A stretch of 13,781 nucleotides of DNA from Paracoccaceae bacterium (GTDB lineage: Bacteria; Pseudomonadota; Alphaproteobacteria; Rhodobacterales; Rhodobacteraceae). Under the pieces are notes generated by a model. It saw only the letters and a program-made list of their open reading frames with translations, made no database searches and was not told where the DNA came from. Both the position numbers and the translations under genes were made by a program. The stretch covers positions 1 through 13,781 of the forward strand of contig WFUK01000097.1 in NCBI GenBank assembly GCA_015485015.1, in the 5' to 3' direction. Within the stretch, counting starts at the first letter, position 1. Every line of letters begins with the position of its first letter. Of this stretch, positions 1 to 7,652 are shown in pieces.

Positions 1-428
1 GCATTGAATTCAGGCTCGGCTGGCAGGTTGCCATATTGCTCGTCATAGGCGGCTTGCAGCGCCTCGTCCGAAATTTCACGATTGGCAACCGCATCGATTT
101 GCACAGCAGCAAACAGGGCGCGTTTTTCGTTAGCCAGCGAAAGCTCCACTTCCAGCGGAATGTCGGTCACATTGGCCGCCACATAATCCGCCAGCAGGGT
201 TTGCTCTACCAGTTGGTTAATGATTCCCTCAAACAGCACATCATCGGGCAGGTTTTGGTATTCTTGCGGGAGCTGCTGGCGCAACACAATCACGTGTCCG
301 AGGGTGATATCGGTGCCATTAACGGTGGCCAGCACTGTATTTGCAGTGATTTCCTCTTGTGCCAGAATCGCACCGGTAGAAAAAACCATCAGGGCCGAAA
401 CCGCGCTCGCGGCCAAAAACTTACGCAT
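1..428 (-). CDS. Parvulin-type peptidyl-prolyl isomerase, N-terminal part (cut by window edge)
   Basis: This gene reads leftward off the window, so only its first 142 codons are present and no stop is seen. The start is ATG at 428-426, with a GGAGAA Shine-Dalgarno sequence just upstream (plus-strand 433-438). The protein opens with a classic Sec signal peptide: MRK, a hydrophobic stretch to about residue 22, and a likely cleavage after ILA at residue 23. A segment typical of SurA/PrsA-type foldases follows (around 31-140: TVLATVNGTDITLGHV, then a helical N-terminal domain with INQLVEQTLLADYV). The parvulin catalytic domain itself would lie beyond position 1 and is not seen. Family knowledge: these periplasmic enzymes isomerise prolyl bonds and chaperone newly exported proteins. 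It lies divergent from secA, which fits an export theme. I am sure of the foldase family but not of a specific gene name. Confidence 0.88.
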   Translation of the reverse strand, partial: MRKFLAASAVSALMVFSTGAILAQEEITANTVLATVNGTDITLGHVIVLRQQLPQEYQNLPDDVLFEGIINQLVEQTLLADYVAANVTDIPLEVELSLANEKRALFAAVQIDAVANREISDEALQAAYDEQYGNLPAEPEFN

Positions 429-496
429 ATTGTTCTCCAAACTTCCTGTTGCGCCCAAAAACGGACAATAATTCTTTGCTCGACCGACCGCATACG

Positions 497-525
497 TTGA
501 CACGGCTCGAAGCGGCGCTTACATC
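497..525 (+). promoter_or_regulatory. Candidate secA promoter
   Basis: A perfect -35 box TTGACA (497-502) is followed after exactly 17 bp by TACATC (520-525), a weak -10 box. Transcription would start near 532 and give a leader of about 170 nt before secA. This is pattern matching only; alphaproteobacterial -10 boxes are degenerate, so the call is tentative. Confidence 0.4.
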
Positions 526-629
526 CTTACTCCGTGATAAACGAAGCGTATTTACGCCCGAATTATTTACGCGCATACGCGCAATCTTACAAGCGCCTAC
601 AAGTGGTAAAATTGTAACCGCAGGCAAAC

Positions 630-687
630 TATCGCTGGCAAACCCGGCGTGATTTATGAATATCGCTGGCATGACCGGCGTCATTTA
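630..687 (+). repeat. Imperfect 27-bp tandem duplication in the secA leader, each copy a hairpin
   Basis: Copy 1 spans 630-656 and copy 2 spans 661-687, a 31-bp period. They match at 23 of 27 positions. Each copy contains CGCTGG, a 5-nt spacer and CCGGCG, which can pair as a 6-bp stem with one G-U pair (633-638 with 644-649; 664-669 with 675-680). Three of the four mismatches fall in the loop (641-643 versus 672-674), so the stem is unchanged between copies. Copy 2 ends in ATTTA, and its last A begins the AAGGA Shine-Dalgarno sequence of secA (687-691). The placement suggests a possible effect on secA translation or mRNA stability; that is inference. Confidence 0.75.
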
Positions 688-701
688 AGGATAGAGACAC
701 G

Positions 702-3410
702 ATGCTCGGTATAAGCACGATCGCCAAAAAAGTTTTTGGGACCCCGAATGACCGCCTCGTAAAGGCCACGCGGCCGCTGGTGGCCAAGGTGAACGCCCAG
801 GAGGAAGCCTTTGCGGCGCTGACGGATGCGCAAATCCAGGAAAAGACCGGCGAATTCAAGGCGCGGCTGGAAAAGGGCGAGAGCCTTGACGCGCTTTTGC
901 CCGAGGCCTTTGCCAATGCCCGCGAAGCGGCGCGGCGCTCGCTCGGGATGCGGCCCTTTGATGTGCAGATCATGGGCGGGATATTTTTGCATCAGGGCAA
1001 GATCGCCGAGATGAAAACCGGCGAAGGCAAAACCCTGATGGCGACGCTGCCGGTTTACCTGAATGCGCTCACCGGCAAGGGTGTGCATGTGGTAACGGTG
1101 AATGATTATCTGGCGCGGCGCGATGCCGAATGGATGGGGCAGGTTTATAATTTCCTCGGGCTTAGCGTCGGGGCGGTGTATCCCAATATGCCGGAAGACG
1201 AGAAAAAAGCCGCCTATCAGGCCGATGTGACCTATGCCACCAATAACGAGCTGGGCTTTGATTATCTGCGCGATAATATGAAATCCGAGCTGGACCAGAT
1301 GGTGCAGCGCAGTCACCATTATGCGATTGTAGACGAGGTCGACAGCATCCTGATCGACGAAGCGCGCACGCCGCTGATTATCTCTGGCCCGACCGAAGAT
1401 AAATCCGAGCTTTACCAGAAAATGGATGCGCTGGTTCCCGAGCTGGACGAAACCCATTACGAGATTGACGAAAAGGCCCGCACCGCTTCCTTGACCGATG
1501 AGGGCAATGATTTTGTCGAGCAGCGGCTGCATGCGGTGGGGCTGCTTGAATCCGATGCTTCGCTTTATGATCCGGAATCCGCCACCCTGATCCACCATGT
1601 GAATCAGGCCTTGCTGGCGCATAAAATGTTCAAAAACGAAAAAGATTATATCGTTCGCGATGGCGAGGTGATGCTGATTGATGAATTCACCGGCCGGATG
1701 ATGGCGGGGCGCCGGCTTTCCAACGGGCTGCATCAGGCGATCGAGGCCAAAGAAGGCCTGATCATTCACCCCGAGAATATCACGCTGGCCAGCGTCACCT
1801 TCCAGAATTATTTCCGCCTTTATGAAAAGCTGGGCGGCATGACCGGCACCGCGCTGACCGAAGCCGAGGAATTCACCGAAATTTACGGTCTCGGGGTGGT
1901 GGAGGTGCCGACCAACAAGCCGATTGCCCGTATAGACGAGCATGACCGCGTATATCGCACCGCGCAGGAAAAATACGAAGCCGTGGTGAAGGAAATCAAG
2001 CTCGCGCATGAAAAGGGCCAACCTACGCTTTTGGGCACGACCTCGATTGAAAAATCCGAAATGCTGAGCCAGATGTTGAAAGCCGAAAACGTGCCGCACG
2101 AGGTGCTGAATGCGCGCTTTCACGAGCAAGAGGCCGTGATTATCGCCAAAGCCGGCAAGCCGGGCGCGGTAACCATCGCCACCAATATGGCGGGTCGCGG
2201 CACCGATATCCAGCTTGGCGGCAATCTGGATATGGAGCTGGCCGCGCTTATGGCGGAAGCCGGAGAAGAGGCGGACGAGGCCGAGATCCGCAGCCGCCTC
2301 GAGGCCGAGATTGCCGTGAATAAAGAAAAAGCCATCGAGGCTGGCGGGCTATATGTTTTGGCCACCGAGCGCCATGAAAGCCGGCGGATTGATAATCAGC
2401 TTCGGGGCCGCTCCGGCCGTCAGGGCGATCCGGGCCGCACCCACTTTTTCCTTAGCCTCGAAGATGATCTGATGCGGATTTTCAATTCCGGCAATCTGGA
2501 TAAAATGCTCGGCAAGCTCGGCATGAAAGAGGGCGAGGCCATCATTCACCCATGGGTCAATAAAGCGCTGGAGCGCGCCCAGGGCAAGGTGGAGGCGCGC
2601 AATTTCGACATCCGCAAAAACGTGCTGAAATATGATGATGTGGTCAATGAGCAGCGCAAGCGGATATTCGAGCAGCGCCGCGAGATCATGGAATCCAGCG
2701 ACCTTAGCGAAGAAGTGCGCGATATGCGGCATGATGTGGTGGATGATCTGGTCGGCGAAGCCATTCCGCCCAAAGCCTATCCTGACCAATGGGATATGTC
2801 TGGCCTATATGCGAAAGTGATCGAGAATTTCAATCTGGATCTGCCGATCATCGAATGGGGCAAGGAAGAAGGCGTGGATGACGAGATCATCGCCGAGCGT
2901 CTTTACGCCGAAACCGACAAAGCCATGGCGGCCAAGGTGGCGCAGGCCGGGCCTGAAACCATCCGTCGGGTGGAAAAACAGGTATTGCTGGGCGCAATTG
3001 ACAAGGCGTGGCGCGAGCATCTGCTAACGCTTGAGCATCTGCGCCAGGTGGTGGCCTTTCGCGGCTATGCCCAGCGCGATCCGCTGAATGAATATAAAAC
3101 CGAAGCCTTCACCCTGTTTGAAAATTTCATGAACCGCCTGCGCGTTGACGTAACGCAGCAGCTCTCGCATCTGAGGGTTATGTCGCCCGAGGAACAGGAG
3201 CAAATGCGGGCACAAATGCTGGCCATGCAGCAAAATGCCAGCGCCCAGATGCCTGCGCCCGTAAAGGTAGGTGAGGCCGCCGAAGGAAGCACAAACCCGC
3301 CGACCTCTGTTGATCCGGCGGATGAAGCCAGCTGGGCGAATTCGGGGCGCAATGCGCCATGCCCATGCGGCTCGGGCAAGAAATACAAGCACTGCCACGG
3401 CGCGGCCTAG
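702..3410 (+). CDS. secA: Preprotein translocase ATPase SecA
   Basis: SecA is the cytoplasmic motor that drives unfolded precursor proteins through SecYEG by ATP hydrolysis. The 902-residue product has the normal length and domain order. It shows Walker A MKTGEGKT at 104-111, [11 protein letters not shown] near 131, and the Walker B/DEAD-like [14 protein letters not shown] from 211. Next come the preprotein cross-linking region, [11 protein letters not shown] and [12 protein letters not shown] (about 496) in the second motor domain, and [11 protein letters not shown]. The helical scaffold region contains [16 protein letters not shown]. After a variable linker the protein ends in a zinc-binding tail, [14 protein letters not shown], with ligands C887, C889, C898 and H899; this tail binds SecB and lipid. 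The ATG start at 702 follows AAGGA (687-691) by 10 nt. The gene is monocistronic as far as visible, divergent from the foldase gene. Its leader carries a tandem hairpin repeat, but no convincing SecM-like peptide. Identification is certain. Confidence 0.99.
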   Translation: MLGISTIAKKVFGTPNDRLVKATRPLVAKVNAQEEAFAALTDAQIQEKTGEFKARLEKGESLDALLPEAFANAREAARRSLGMRPFDVQIMGGIFLHQGKIAEMKTGEGKTLMATLPVYLNALTGKGVHVVTVNDYLARRDAEWMGQVYNFLGLSVGAVYPNMPEDEKKAAYQADVTYATNNELGFDYLRDNMKSELDQMVQRSHHYAIVDEVDSILIDEARTPLIISGPTEDKSELYQKMDALVPELDETHYEIDEKARTASLTDEGNDFVEQRLHAVGLLESDASLYDPESATLIHHVNQALLAHKMFKNEKDYIVRDGEVMLIDEFTGRMMAGRRLSNGLHQAIEAKEGLIIHPENITLASVTFQNYFRLYEKLGGMTGTALTEAEEFTEIYGLGVVEVPTNKPIARIDEHDRVYRTAQEKYEAVVKEIKLAHEKGQPTLLGTTSIEKSEMLSQMLKAENVPHEVLNARFHEQEAVIIAKAGKPGAVTIATNMAGRGTDIQLGGNLDMELAALMAEAGEEADEAEIRSRLEAEIAVNKEKAIEAGGLYVLATERHESRRIDNQLRGRSGRQGDPGRTHFFLSLEDDLMRIFNSGNLDKMLGKLGMKEGEAIIHPWVNKALERAQGKVEARNFDIRKNVLKYDDVVNEQRKRIFEQRREIMESSDLSEEVRDMRHDVVDDLVGEAIPPKAYPDQWDMSGLYAKVIENFNLDLPIIEWGKEEGVDDEIIAERLYAETDKAMAAKVAQAGPETIRRVEKQVLLGAIDKAWREHLLTLEHLRQVVAFRGYAQRDPLNEYKTEAFTLFENFMNRLRVDVTQQLSHLRVMSPEEQEQMRAQMLAMQQNASAQMPAPVKVGEAAEGSTNPPTSVDPADEASWANSGRNAPCPCGSGKKYKHCHGAA

Positions 3411-3431
3411 CTCAGCGGCTTGGTTGATTCG

Positions 3432-3461
3432 AATAGGCCGGGCCGGATGGTCCGGCCTATT
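3432..3461 (+). terminator. GC-rich hairpin after secA
   Basis: AATAGGCCGG (3432-3441) and CCGGCCTATT (3452-3461) are perfect 10-bp inverted repeats with a 10-nt loop; an alternative inner pairing GGCCGGA/TCCGGCC also exists. It begins 21 bp after the secA stop. No run of T follows on either side, so it is a transcript-end stabilising hairpin or a weak intrinsic terminator rather than a textbook one. Confidence 0.6.
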
Positions 3462-3519
3462 GGCATAAGGCGGGCGCATGGGCTTTTTGGCTCAAGCCTT
3501 GCAAAACCTTAAAAAAACC

Positions 3520-3539
3520 ACAATATGTAGATATATTGT
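3520..3539. promoter_or_regulatory. Dyad ACAATAT-N6-ATATTGT, candidate operator
   Basis: Perfect 7-bp arms at 3520-3526 and 3533-3539 are separated by 6 bp, a geometry usual for a dimeric regulator. A third copy of the half-site, ATATTGT, occurs at 3578-3584 in direct orientation. The spacer lies between secA and the envelope protein gene, about 130 bp before its start. No known regulator consensus is recognised; chance pairing in AT-rich DNA is possible. Confidence 0.35.
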
Positions 3540-3609
3540 TTGAGGTCACCCGCTAGGGGTTGCGCTGTTTGTAACGAATATTGTTGGTTTAACGTTGCGC
3601 CATAAAGCG

Positions 3610-3638
3610 TTGTTAAATCTAACTAAATGTGCTAGTAA
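3610..3638 (+). promoter_or_regulatory. Candidate promoter of the envelope protein gene
   Basis: TTGTTA (3610-3615) and TAGTAA (3633-3638) are separated by 17 bp, each a partial match to sigma-70 boxes. An overlapping alternative is TTGCGC (3595-3600) with TCTAAC (3618-3623), also at 17 bp. Either would give a short leader before the Shine-Dalgarno sequence at 3658-3662. The AT-rich context supports promoter function, but the boxes are weak. Confidence 0.3.
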
Positions 3639-3670
3639 GTAGTATTATTAGTGATGTGGAGGCGAGGATC

Positions 3671-6004
3671 GTGTTCAAGAACGATCGCATGATGATGATT
3701 CTAACCGGCTTGGTTTTGGCAATTTTCGCCGGAACCTTGGTCAAATACGGTGACCGGATCATGGCCTTGATGTCGGGCGAATCAGAAATAGCTTCGCAAG
3801 ACGACTCCTACTCCGTTCGCGCCGGCTCGCTGCAAATTCTGGATGTGCAATCCAACGATGTCGAAAAAGGCCCTATTGTTGTGCTTTCCCGCCCGAGTTG
3901 CGGCACGGTGGAGCTAACGGGCAATAACAAGGTTTCGTTTTCTTCGGCACAAGAATGCCAAGGTCCGGTTGAATTCGCATATTGCGTGGATGCCAATGGT
4001 ATCTGTGAGCCAAATACGGTTCGGATTAATGTCATATCCGTGGGCATGCCCCCGCAAACCCGGACGGCCAGCGCCAGCCAGCCAGCCGATACAGAAGATA
4101 CCGCCCCATCGGAGACCCGGAGCGCAAGCTCCAGCACGCCGCTGGAGGTCGCTTCAGAGGCCCCGCAAGCAAGCGGAGAATTCAGCTCGGCTCCGGCTGT
4201 TGGCACTATCTCTACCTCTATGGCCCCCCCCTCTTTGGCCGCGCCCAGCATCCCCGAGCTGGTTAGCCCCAGCATTGCCATGGCCTCGATCCGGCAATCT
4301 TCTGGCGGCCTGACAACACAAGCCACCACCGCAGCCCGCACTTCCAATACCGACCAGAATATCGCCGCGCAAAACAGCGCCGAAGTGGCCCAAACCGCAA
4401 CGGCGGCCCCCTCGACCTTCCAAGCTCCGTCTATCGGGGAATCCAGCAATATTTCGCTGGGTGGCGGCGCGTCAGGCGTGACCGCCAGCGTGGCGGCGCC
4501 GCAAGGGTTGCAGCCTAGCGCCGCTGGCGAGCAAAACATTACCAATCTCGAGCGCGGACCGGTTGCGCTGGCGGCTTTGCCAAATAACCGCAGCATCCTG
4601 CCGGCACAGGAATCCGCACCGCTCGCCACCAACCCCGAGCGCTCGAATTTCGCCCCGACCGAAGTCGCCGCCGCTCAAACCAGCACCCCCGAGCCGGATT
4701 CGCGCTTTAGCGCCGCGCCGCGCCATAGCGGCCCGATCGCGCTCATCGCTTTGCAAGGGGCTTCCAGTGGCAATGCCGCTGGCGAACGCCTGAATGTAAT
4801 CCTCACCGAACCTGGCGAGCAGAATTTCACCAGCGCACAAGTGCCTCCGGCGACCTTGGCTCCGGCTTCCGGCGGGCTTACCAGCGTGAGCGTGCTGGAG
4901 CGCGAACCAAATGCCATGCCTTCGGTTGACGCCCCTTCCGGCTTGGCTTTTGAAAACGGCGCGGCGGTTTTGGCGTCTGCCATGCAGGATCGCAGCGTTA
5001 TCCGCATTGCCCGGCCCCAGCCAAGCACACCAACGGTCGGCACCGTGTTTGACGGGCCGCGCCATATTCTGGCGGCAAATCCAAATCAGGTTTCCATACC
5101 GCAAAGCCTTGATCTGCTGGACCGGATGAACCGCGATATGCGGCTTTCTACCGGCCAGGACCCTTTGAGCCGCGCCTTGGCGCTCGGGAATGTCGCCGCG
5201 CCTTCGGCCAGCGGGATCGCGCCTGAGATAGACATGACACCGGCACAGACCCCGCAAATATTGCAGGCCAGCTTGCCAGCAACCACTGCGCCATTGGTCA
5301 ATAACACCCCGCCCCAGCAATCGGCCTGTGATATCGACCTTGCCGCCAGCACGCGCAATGGCGCGCTGATCTCGCTCGACATTGCCGCCCCTTGCAAGCC
5401 AAGCCAAATGGTGACTATCGAGCATTCCGGCCTTGAATTTTCCGTTCTGACCGATGCTGCCGGCCTTGCCAATGTGACCTTTCCCGCCATGCAGCAAGAC
5501 GCTGAAATCAGCGCTCGCTTTGAGGATCAGAGCCGCAGCACGACCAGCATCATGGTGAATGATATCGATCGCGTGCTGCGCGCCGGTGTATCTTGGCGCT
5601 CGGAAATCGACCTGAACCTGAATGCCTTTGAATACGGGGCCGGCATTGGCTCCGAAGGGCATGTTTCGCAAGACGCCCCCAGAGATTATCGCAGTTCGCG
5701 GATCAAAGGCGGCGGCTATTTGTTGCAACTTGGCGACCCGCTGCTGGGCCGTGGTTCGCTGGCCGAGGTTTATACCATTCCGGTCAACCGCAATCAGCAG
5801 CGCGGCACGGTATCGCTATCCGTCGTGATCTCCGAGCCTCGGCTGGTATGCGGGCAAACCATCGTTGCAAAAACCGTGCGGTCTCGCGAGGGTCGTAGCG
5901 CCGGTATCCGGAATGTGCGCTTTACCGTTCCGGCATGTGGCTCGGTGGCTGGGCAAATCGCCCTACCCGGTGCGCTGGACGATATTCGCCTCGCCGGTCG
6001 CTAG
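3671..6004 (+). CDS. Membrane-anchored envelope protein with Ig/cadherin-like domain and long Ala/Ser/Pro linker, function unknown
   Basis: I chose the GTG start at 3671 because GGAGG (3658-3662) sits 8 nt upstream; the frame is open further, to a GTG at 3629 with no ribosome site. The product has 777 residues. A single hydrophobic segment at about 8-24 would anchor it with the bulk in the periplasm. Residues 45-125 resemble a bacterial Ig/cadherin-like repeat (DDSYSVRAG, LDVQSNDV, CGTVEL, GPVEFAYCV) with four cysteines (77, 96, 105, 112). About 130-550 is Ala/Ser/Pro/Thr-rich, presumably disordered, with diverged echoes such as GPVALAAL (296) and GPIALIAL (354), GEQNIT (286) and GEQNFT (382). 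Residues 553-777 form a conserved-looking domain with cysteine pairs 553/575 and 727/756. From memory, Rhodobacterales relatives beside secA are sometimes labelled 'translocase', but no ATPase or channel motif is visible, so that name probably comes from the neighbour. Function is unknown; an envelope or surface role is inferred. Confidence 0.85.
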   Translation: MFKNDRMMMILTGLVLAIFAGTLVKYGDRIMALMSGESEIASQDDSYSVRAGSLQILDVQSNDVEKGPIVVLSRPSCGTVELTGNNKVSFSSAQECQGPVEFAYCVDANGICEPNTVRINVISVGMPPQTRTASASQPADTEDTAPSETRSASSSTPLEVASEAPQASGEFSSAPAVGTISTSMAPPSLAAPSIPELVSPSIAMASIRQSSGGLTTQATTAARTSNTDQNIAAQNSAEVAQTATAAPSTFQAPSIGESSNISLGGGASGVTASVAAPQGLQPSAAGEQNITNLERGPVALAALPNNRSILPAQESAPLATNPERSNFAPTEVAAAQTSTPEPDSRFSAAPRHSGPIALIALQGASSGNAAGERLNVILTEPGEQNFTSAQVPPATLAPASGGLTSVSVLEREPNAMPSVDAPSGLAFENGAAVLASAMQDRSVIRIARPQPSTPTVGTVFDGPRHILAANPNQVSIPQSLDLLDRMNRDMRLSTGQDPLSRALALGNVAAPSASGIAPEIDMTPAQTPQILQASLPATTAPLVNNTPPQQSACDIDLAASTRNGALISLDIAAPCKPSQMVTIEHSGLEFSVLTDAAGLANVTFPAMQQDAEISARFEDQSRSTTSIMVNDIDRVLRAGVSWRSEIDLNLNAFEYGAGIGSEGHVSQDAPRDYRSSRIKGGGYLLQLGDPLLGRGSLAEVYTIPVNRNQQRGTVSLSVVISEPRLVCGQTIVAKTVRSREGRSAGIRNVRFTVPACGSVAGQIALPGALDDIRLAGR

Positions 6005-6765
6005 ATCAAGCCAAGCGCCTTGAAGCTGGCATCGTCTTCCTTGCCGATGATGATGTGATCATGCACGGAAAGGCCAAGCGCCTGTGCCGCCTCCACAATT
6101 TTATTGGTCATGATAATATCTTCATCCGAAGGGTCGGGGCTGCCCGAAGGGTGATTATGCACCAAAATGAGCGATGAAGCATTCAGCTCCAGCGCCCGCT
6201 TCACCACCTCGCGCGGATAGACCGGCACATGATCTACCGTGCCTACGGCTTGCAGCTCGTCGGCGATCAGGGTGTTTTTCCGATCCAGATACAGCACGCG
6301 GAATTGCTCGGTCTCGCGATGCGCCATTACGGTTTTGCAATATTCCATCAAGGAGGACCAGGAGGTGATGGCATTTTGCCCCAGCACCCGCGCCTGCCCG
6401 AGCATTTGCGCCGCCGCCTCGATGATTTTCAGCTCTTGCACCGCTGCCGAGCCAACGCCCTGCACCTTGGCAAGCCGCGCGGCAGGGGCCGAGATCACAC
6501 GGTTAAAATCGCCGAATTCCGCAAGCAGCCGTTTGGCAATGGGCTTGACATCGCGCCGGGGGATGGCGCGAAAAAGCACCAGTTCGAGCATTTCGTAATC
6601 CGCCAGTGCATTGGCCCCTGCCCGCATAAAGCGCGCCCGAAGCCGCTGCCGGTGGTTGGTGTAATGCGGCTCAACCGGCTTGGCGGCGCTGGCTACGGGC
6701 GCCGCCGCAAAATCGTCGTCAAATCCGGGAAAGGGCTTTTCGGCAAACTGGTTACGCATTTTCAT
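6001..6765 (-). CDS. radC: RadC/JAB-domain protein
   Basis: The 254-residue product is a standard-length RadC family protein. It has a helix-hairpin-helix region (about 40-125, with GVGSAAVQEL at 103) followed by a JAB/MPN domain. The metalloprotease-like JAMM ligands are visible as HNHPSG with H203 and H205, and D216 of SDEDI; E154 in the ETEQF segment is the likely catalytic glutamate. Family knowledge: despite its name, a DNA repair role for RadC is doubtful and its true function is unsettled; related proteins occur on mobile elements. The ATG at 6765 has AAGGG 7 nt upstream. It is the last gene of the sfsA-map-radC cluster, 35 bp after map. Its TAG stop overlaps the stop of the convergent envelope gene in a single CTAG (6001-6004). 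The identity of the family is secure. Confidence 0.95.
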   Translation of the reverse strand: MKMRNQFAEKPFPGFDDDFAAAPVASAAKPVEPHYTNHRQRLRARFMRAGANALADYEMLELVLFRAIPRRDVKPIAKRLLAEFGDFNRVISAPAARLAKVQGVGSAAVQELKIIEAAAQMLGQARVLGQNAITSWSSLMEYCKTVMAHRETEQFRVLYLDRKNTLIADELQAVGTVDHVPVYPREVVKRALELNASSLILVHNHPSGSPDPSDEDIIMTNKIVEAAQALGLSVHDHIIIGKEDDASFKALGLI

Positions 6766-6800
6766 ACGTTAACCCTTGCCACGCTTTGGTTAATTTTGTC

Positions 6801-7616
6801 TTAAGCGCCCCAAGTGGGGTGGAATTTTCCAGCGGGCGAGAGCGTAAAAATCTCGCAGCCATCTGCGGTCACCCCGATGGAATGCTCGAATTGCGCGGTG
6901 TTTTTCTTGTCTTTCGTGACCGCCGTCCAGCCATCGGCCAACACCTTGGTGCTGGGGCGGCCAAGGTTGATCATCGGCTCAATGGTGAAAAACATACCCT
7001 CTTCCAGCACCGCCCCCGAGCCAGCGCGGCCATAATGCAGCACATTGGGCGCGGCATGAAAAACCTGCCCCAGCCCGTGGCCGCAAAAATCCCGCACCAC
7101 GCTCATCCGGTGGCCCTCGGCATGGCGCTGGATCGCCGCGCCGATATCGCCAAAGGTATTGCCCGGCTTTACCGCCGCAATTCCCAGCATCAGGGTCTCG
7201 TGTGTTACCTCGATCAGGCGCTCGTCGCGGCGCGAAAGCTTGCCCGCCACATACATCCGCGAGCTGTCGCCAAACCAGCCGTCCAGAATACAGGTGACAT
7301 CAATATTAAGAATATCGCCGTCTTTCAGCACCTTTTCGCCCGGAATGCCGTGGCAAACCACATGGTTGATCGAGATGCAGCTCGCATGCTCATAGCCGCG
7401 ATAGCCGATAGTGGCAGATTCAGCCCCGGCATCTTCGATAAAGGCCTGAATGCGCGCATCCAGCTCGCCCGTGGTTACGCCCGGCTTCACATGCTCGATG
7501 ATCATATCAAGGCAGGCCGCCGTCAGCTGCCCCGCTGCGCGCATGCCGGCGAAATCCTCTGCCGGATGAATACGAATGCCGTCTTTGTTCAAAAATCCGG
7601 TTTTGGCGCGGTGCAT
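6801..7616 (-). CDS. map: Type I methionine aminopeptidase
   Basis: This cytoplasmic metalloenzyme removes the initiator methionine from nascent proteins whose second residue is small, after deformylation. The 271-residue protein has the pita-bread fold sequence signature with all five metal ligands: D106 (NIDVT), D117 (GDSSRMY), H180 (CGHGLG), E213 (IEPMI) and E244 (QFEHS). The substrate-contacting histidine H89 lies in CHGIPG. It lacks the N-terminal zinc-finger extension of eukaryotic type I enzymes, as is normal for bacteria. The ATG at 7616 is preceded by AGGAGA (plus-strand 7623-7628), 6 nt away, a strong site. It sits 36 bp after sfsA and 35 bp before radC on the same strand, so co-transcription is likely. 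There is nothing odd in the sequence; identification is certain. Confidence 0.98.
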   Translation of the reverse strand: MHRAKTGFLNKDGIRIHPAEDFAGMRAAGQLTAACLDMIIEHVKPGVTTGELDARIQAFIEDAGAESATIGYRGYEHASCISINHVVCHGIPGEKVLKDGDILNIDVTCILDGWFGDSSRMYVAGKLSRRDERLIEVTHETLMLGIAAVKPGNTFGDIGAAIQRHAEGHRMSVVRDFCGHGLGQVFHAAPNVLHYGRAGSGAVLEEGMFFTIEPMINLGRPSTKVLADGWTAVTKDKKNTAQFEHSIGVTADGCEIFTLSPAGKFHPTWGA

Positions 7617-7652
7617 GGCGGCTCTCCTAATGGGGTTCGGGATGGATATAAT

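Noticed and set aside
449..652. 67-codon open frame on the plus strand upstream of secA, a possible SecM-like leader peptide
   Set aside because: It would start at TTG with no ribosome site, has no ATG inside, has about half GC third positions with rare TTA/CTA/ATA codons unlike the neighbouring genes, and has no signal peptide or arrest-like motif.
681..2129. 482-codon open frame antisense to secA
   Set aside because: A shadow frame caused by GC-rich third positions of secA; no recognisable domains, no plausible start region.
3613..3627. Possible CtrA site (TTAA-N7-TTAA) before the envelope gene
   Set aside because: The second half reads TAAA after 7 bp, not TTAA; the match is too poor.
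4472..5728. 418-codon open frame antisense to the envelope protein gene
   Set aside because: A shadow of the Ala/Ser/Pro-rich linker; composition is Arg/Gly/Ala-rich without domains.
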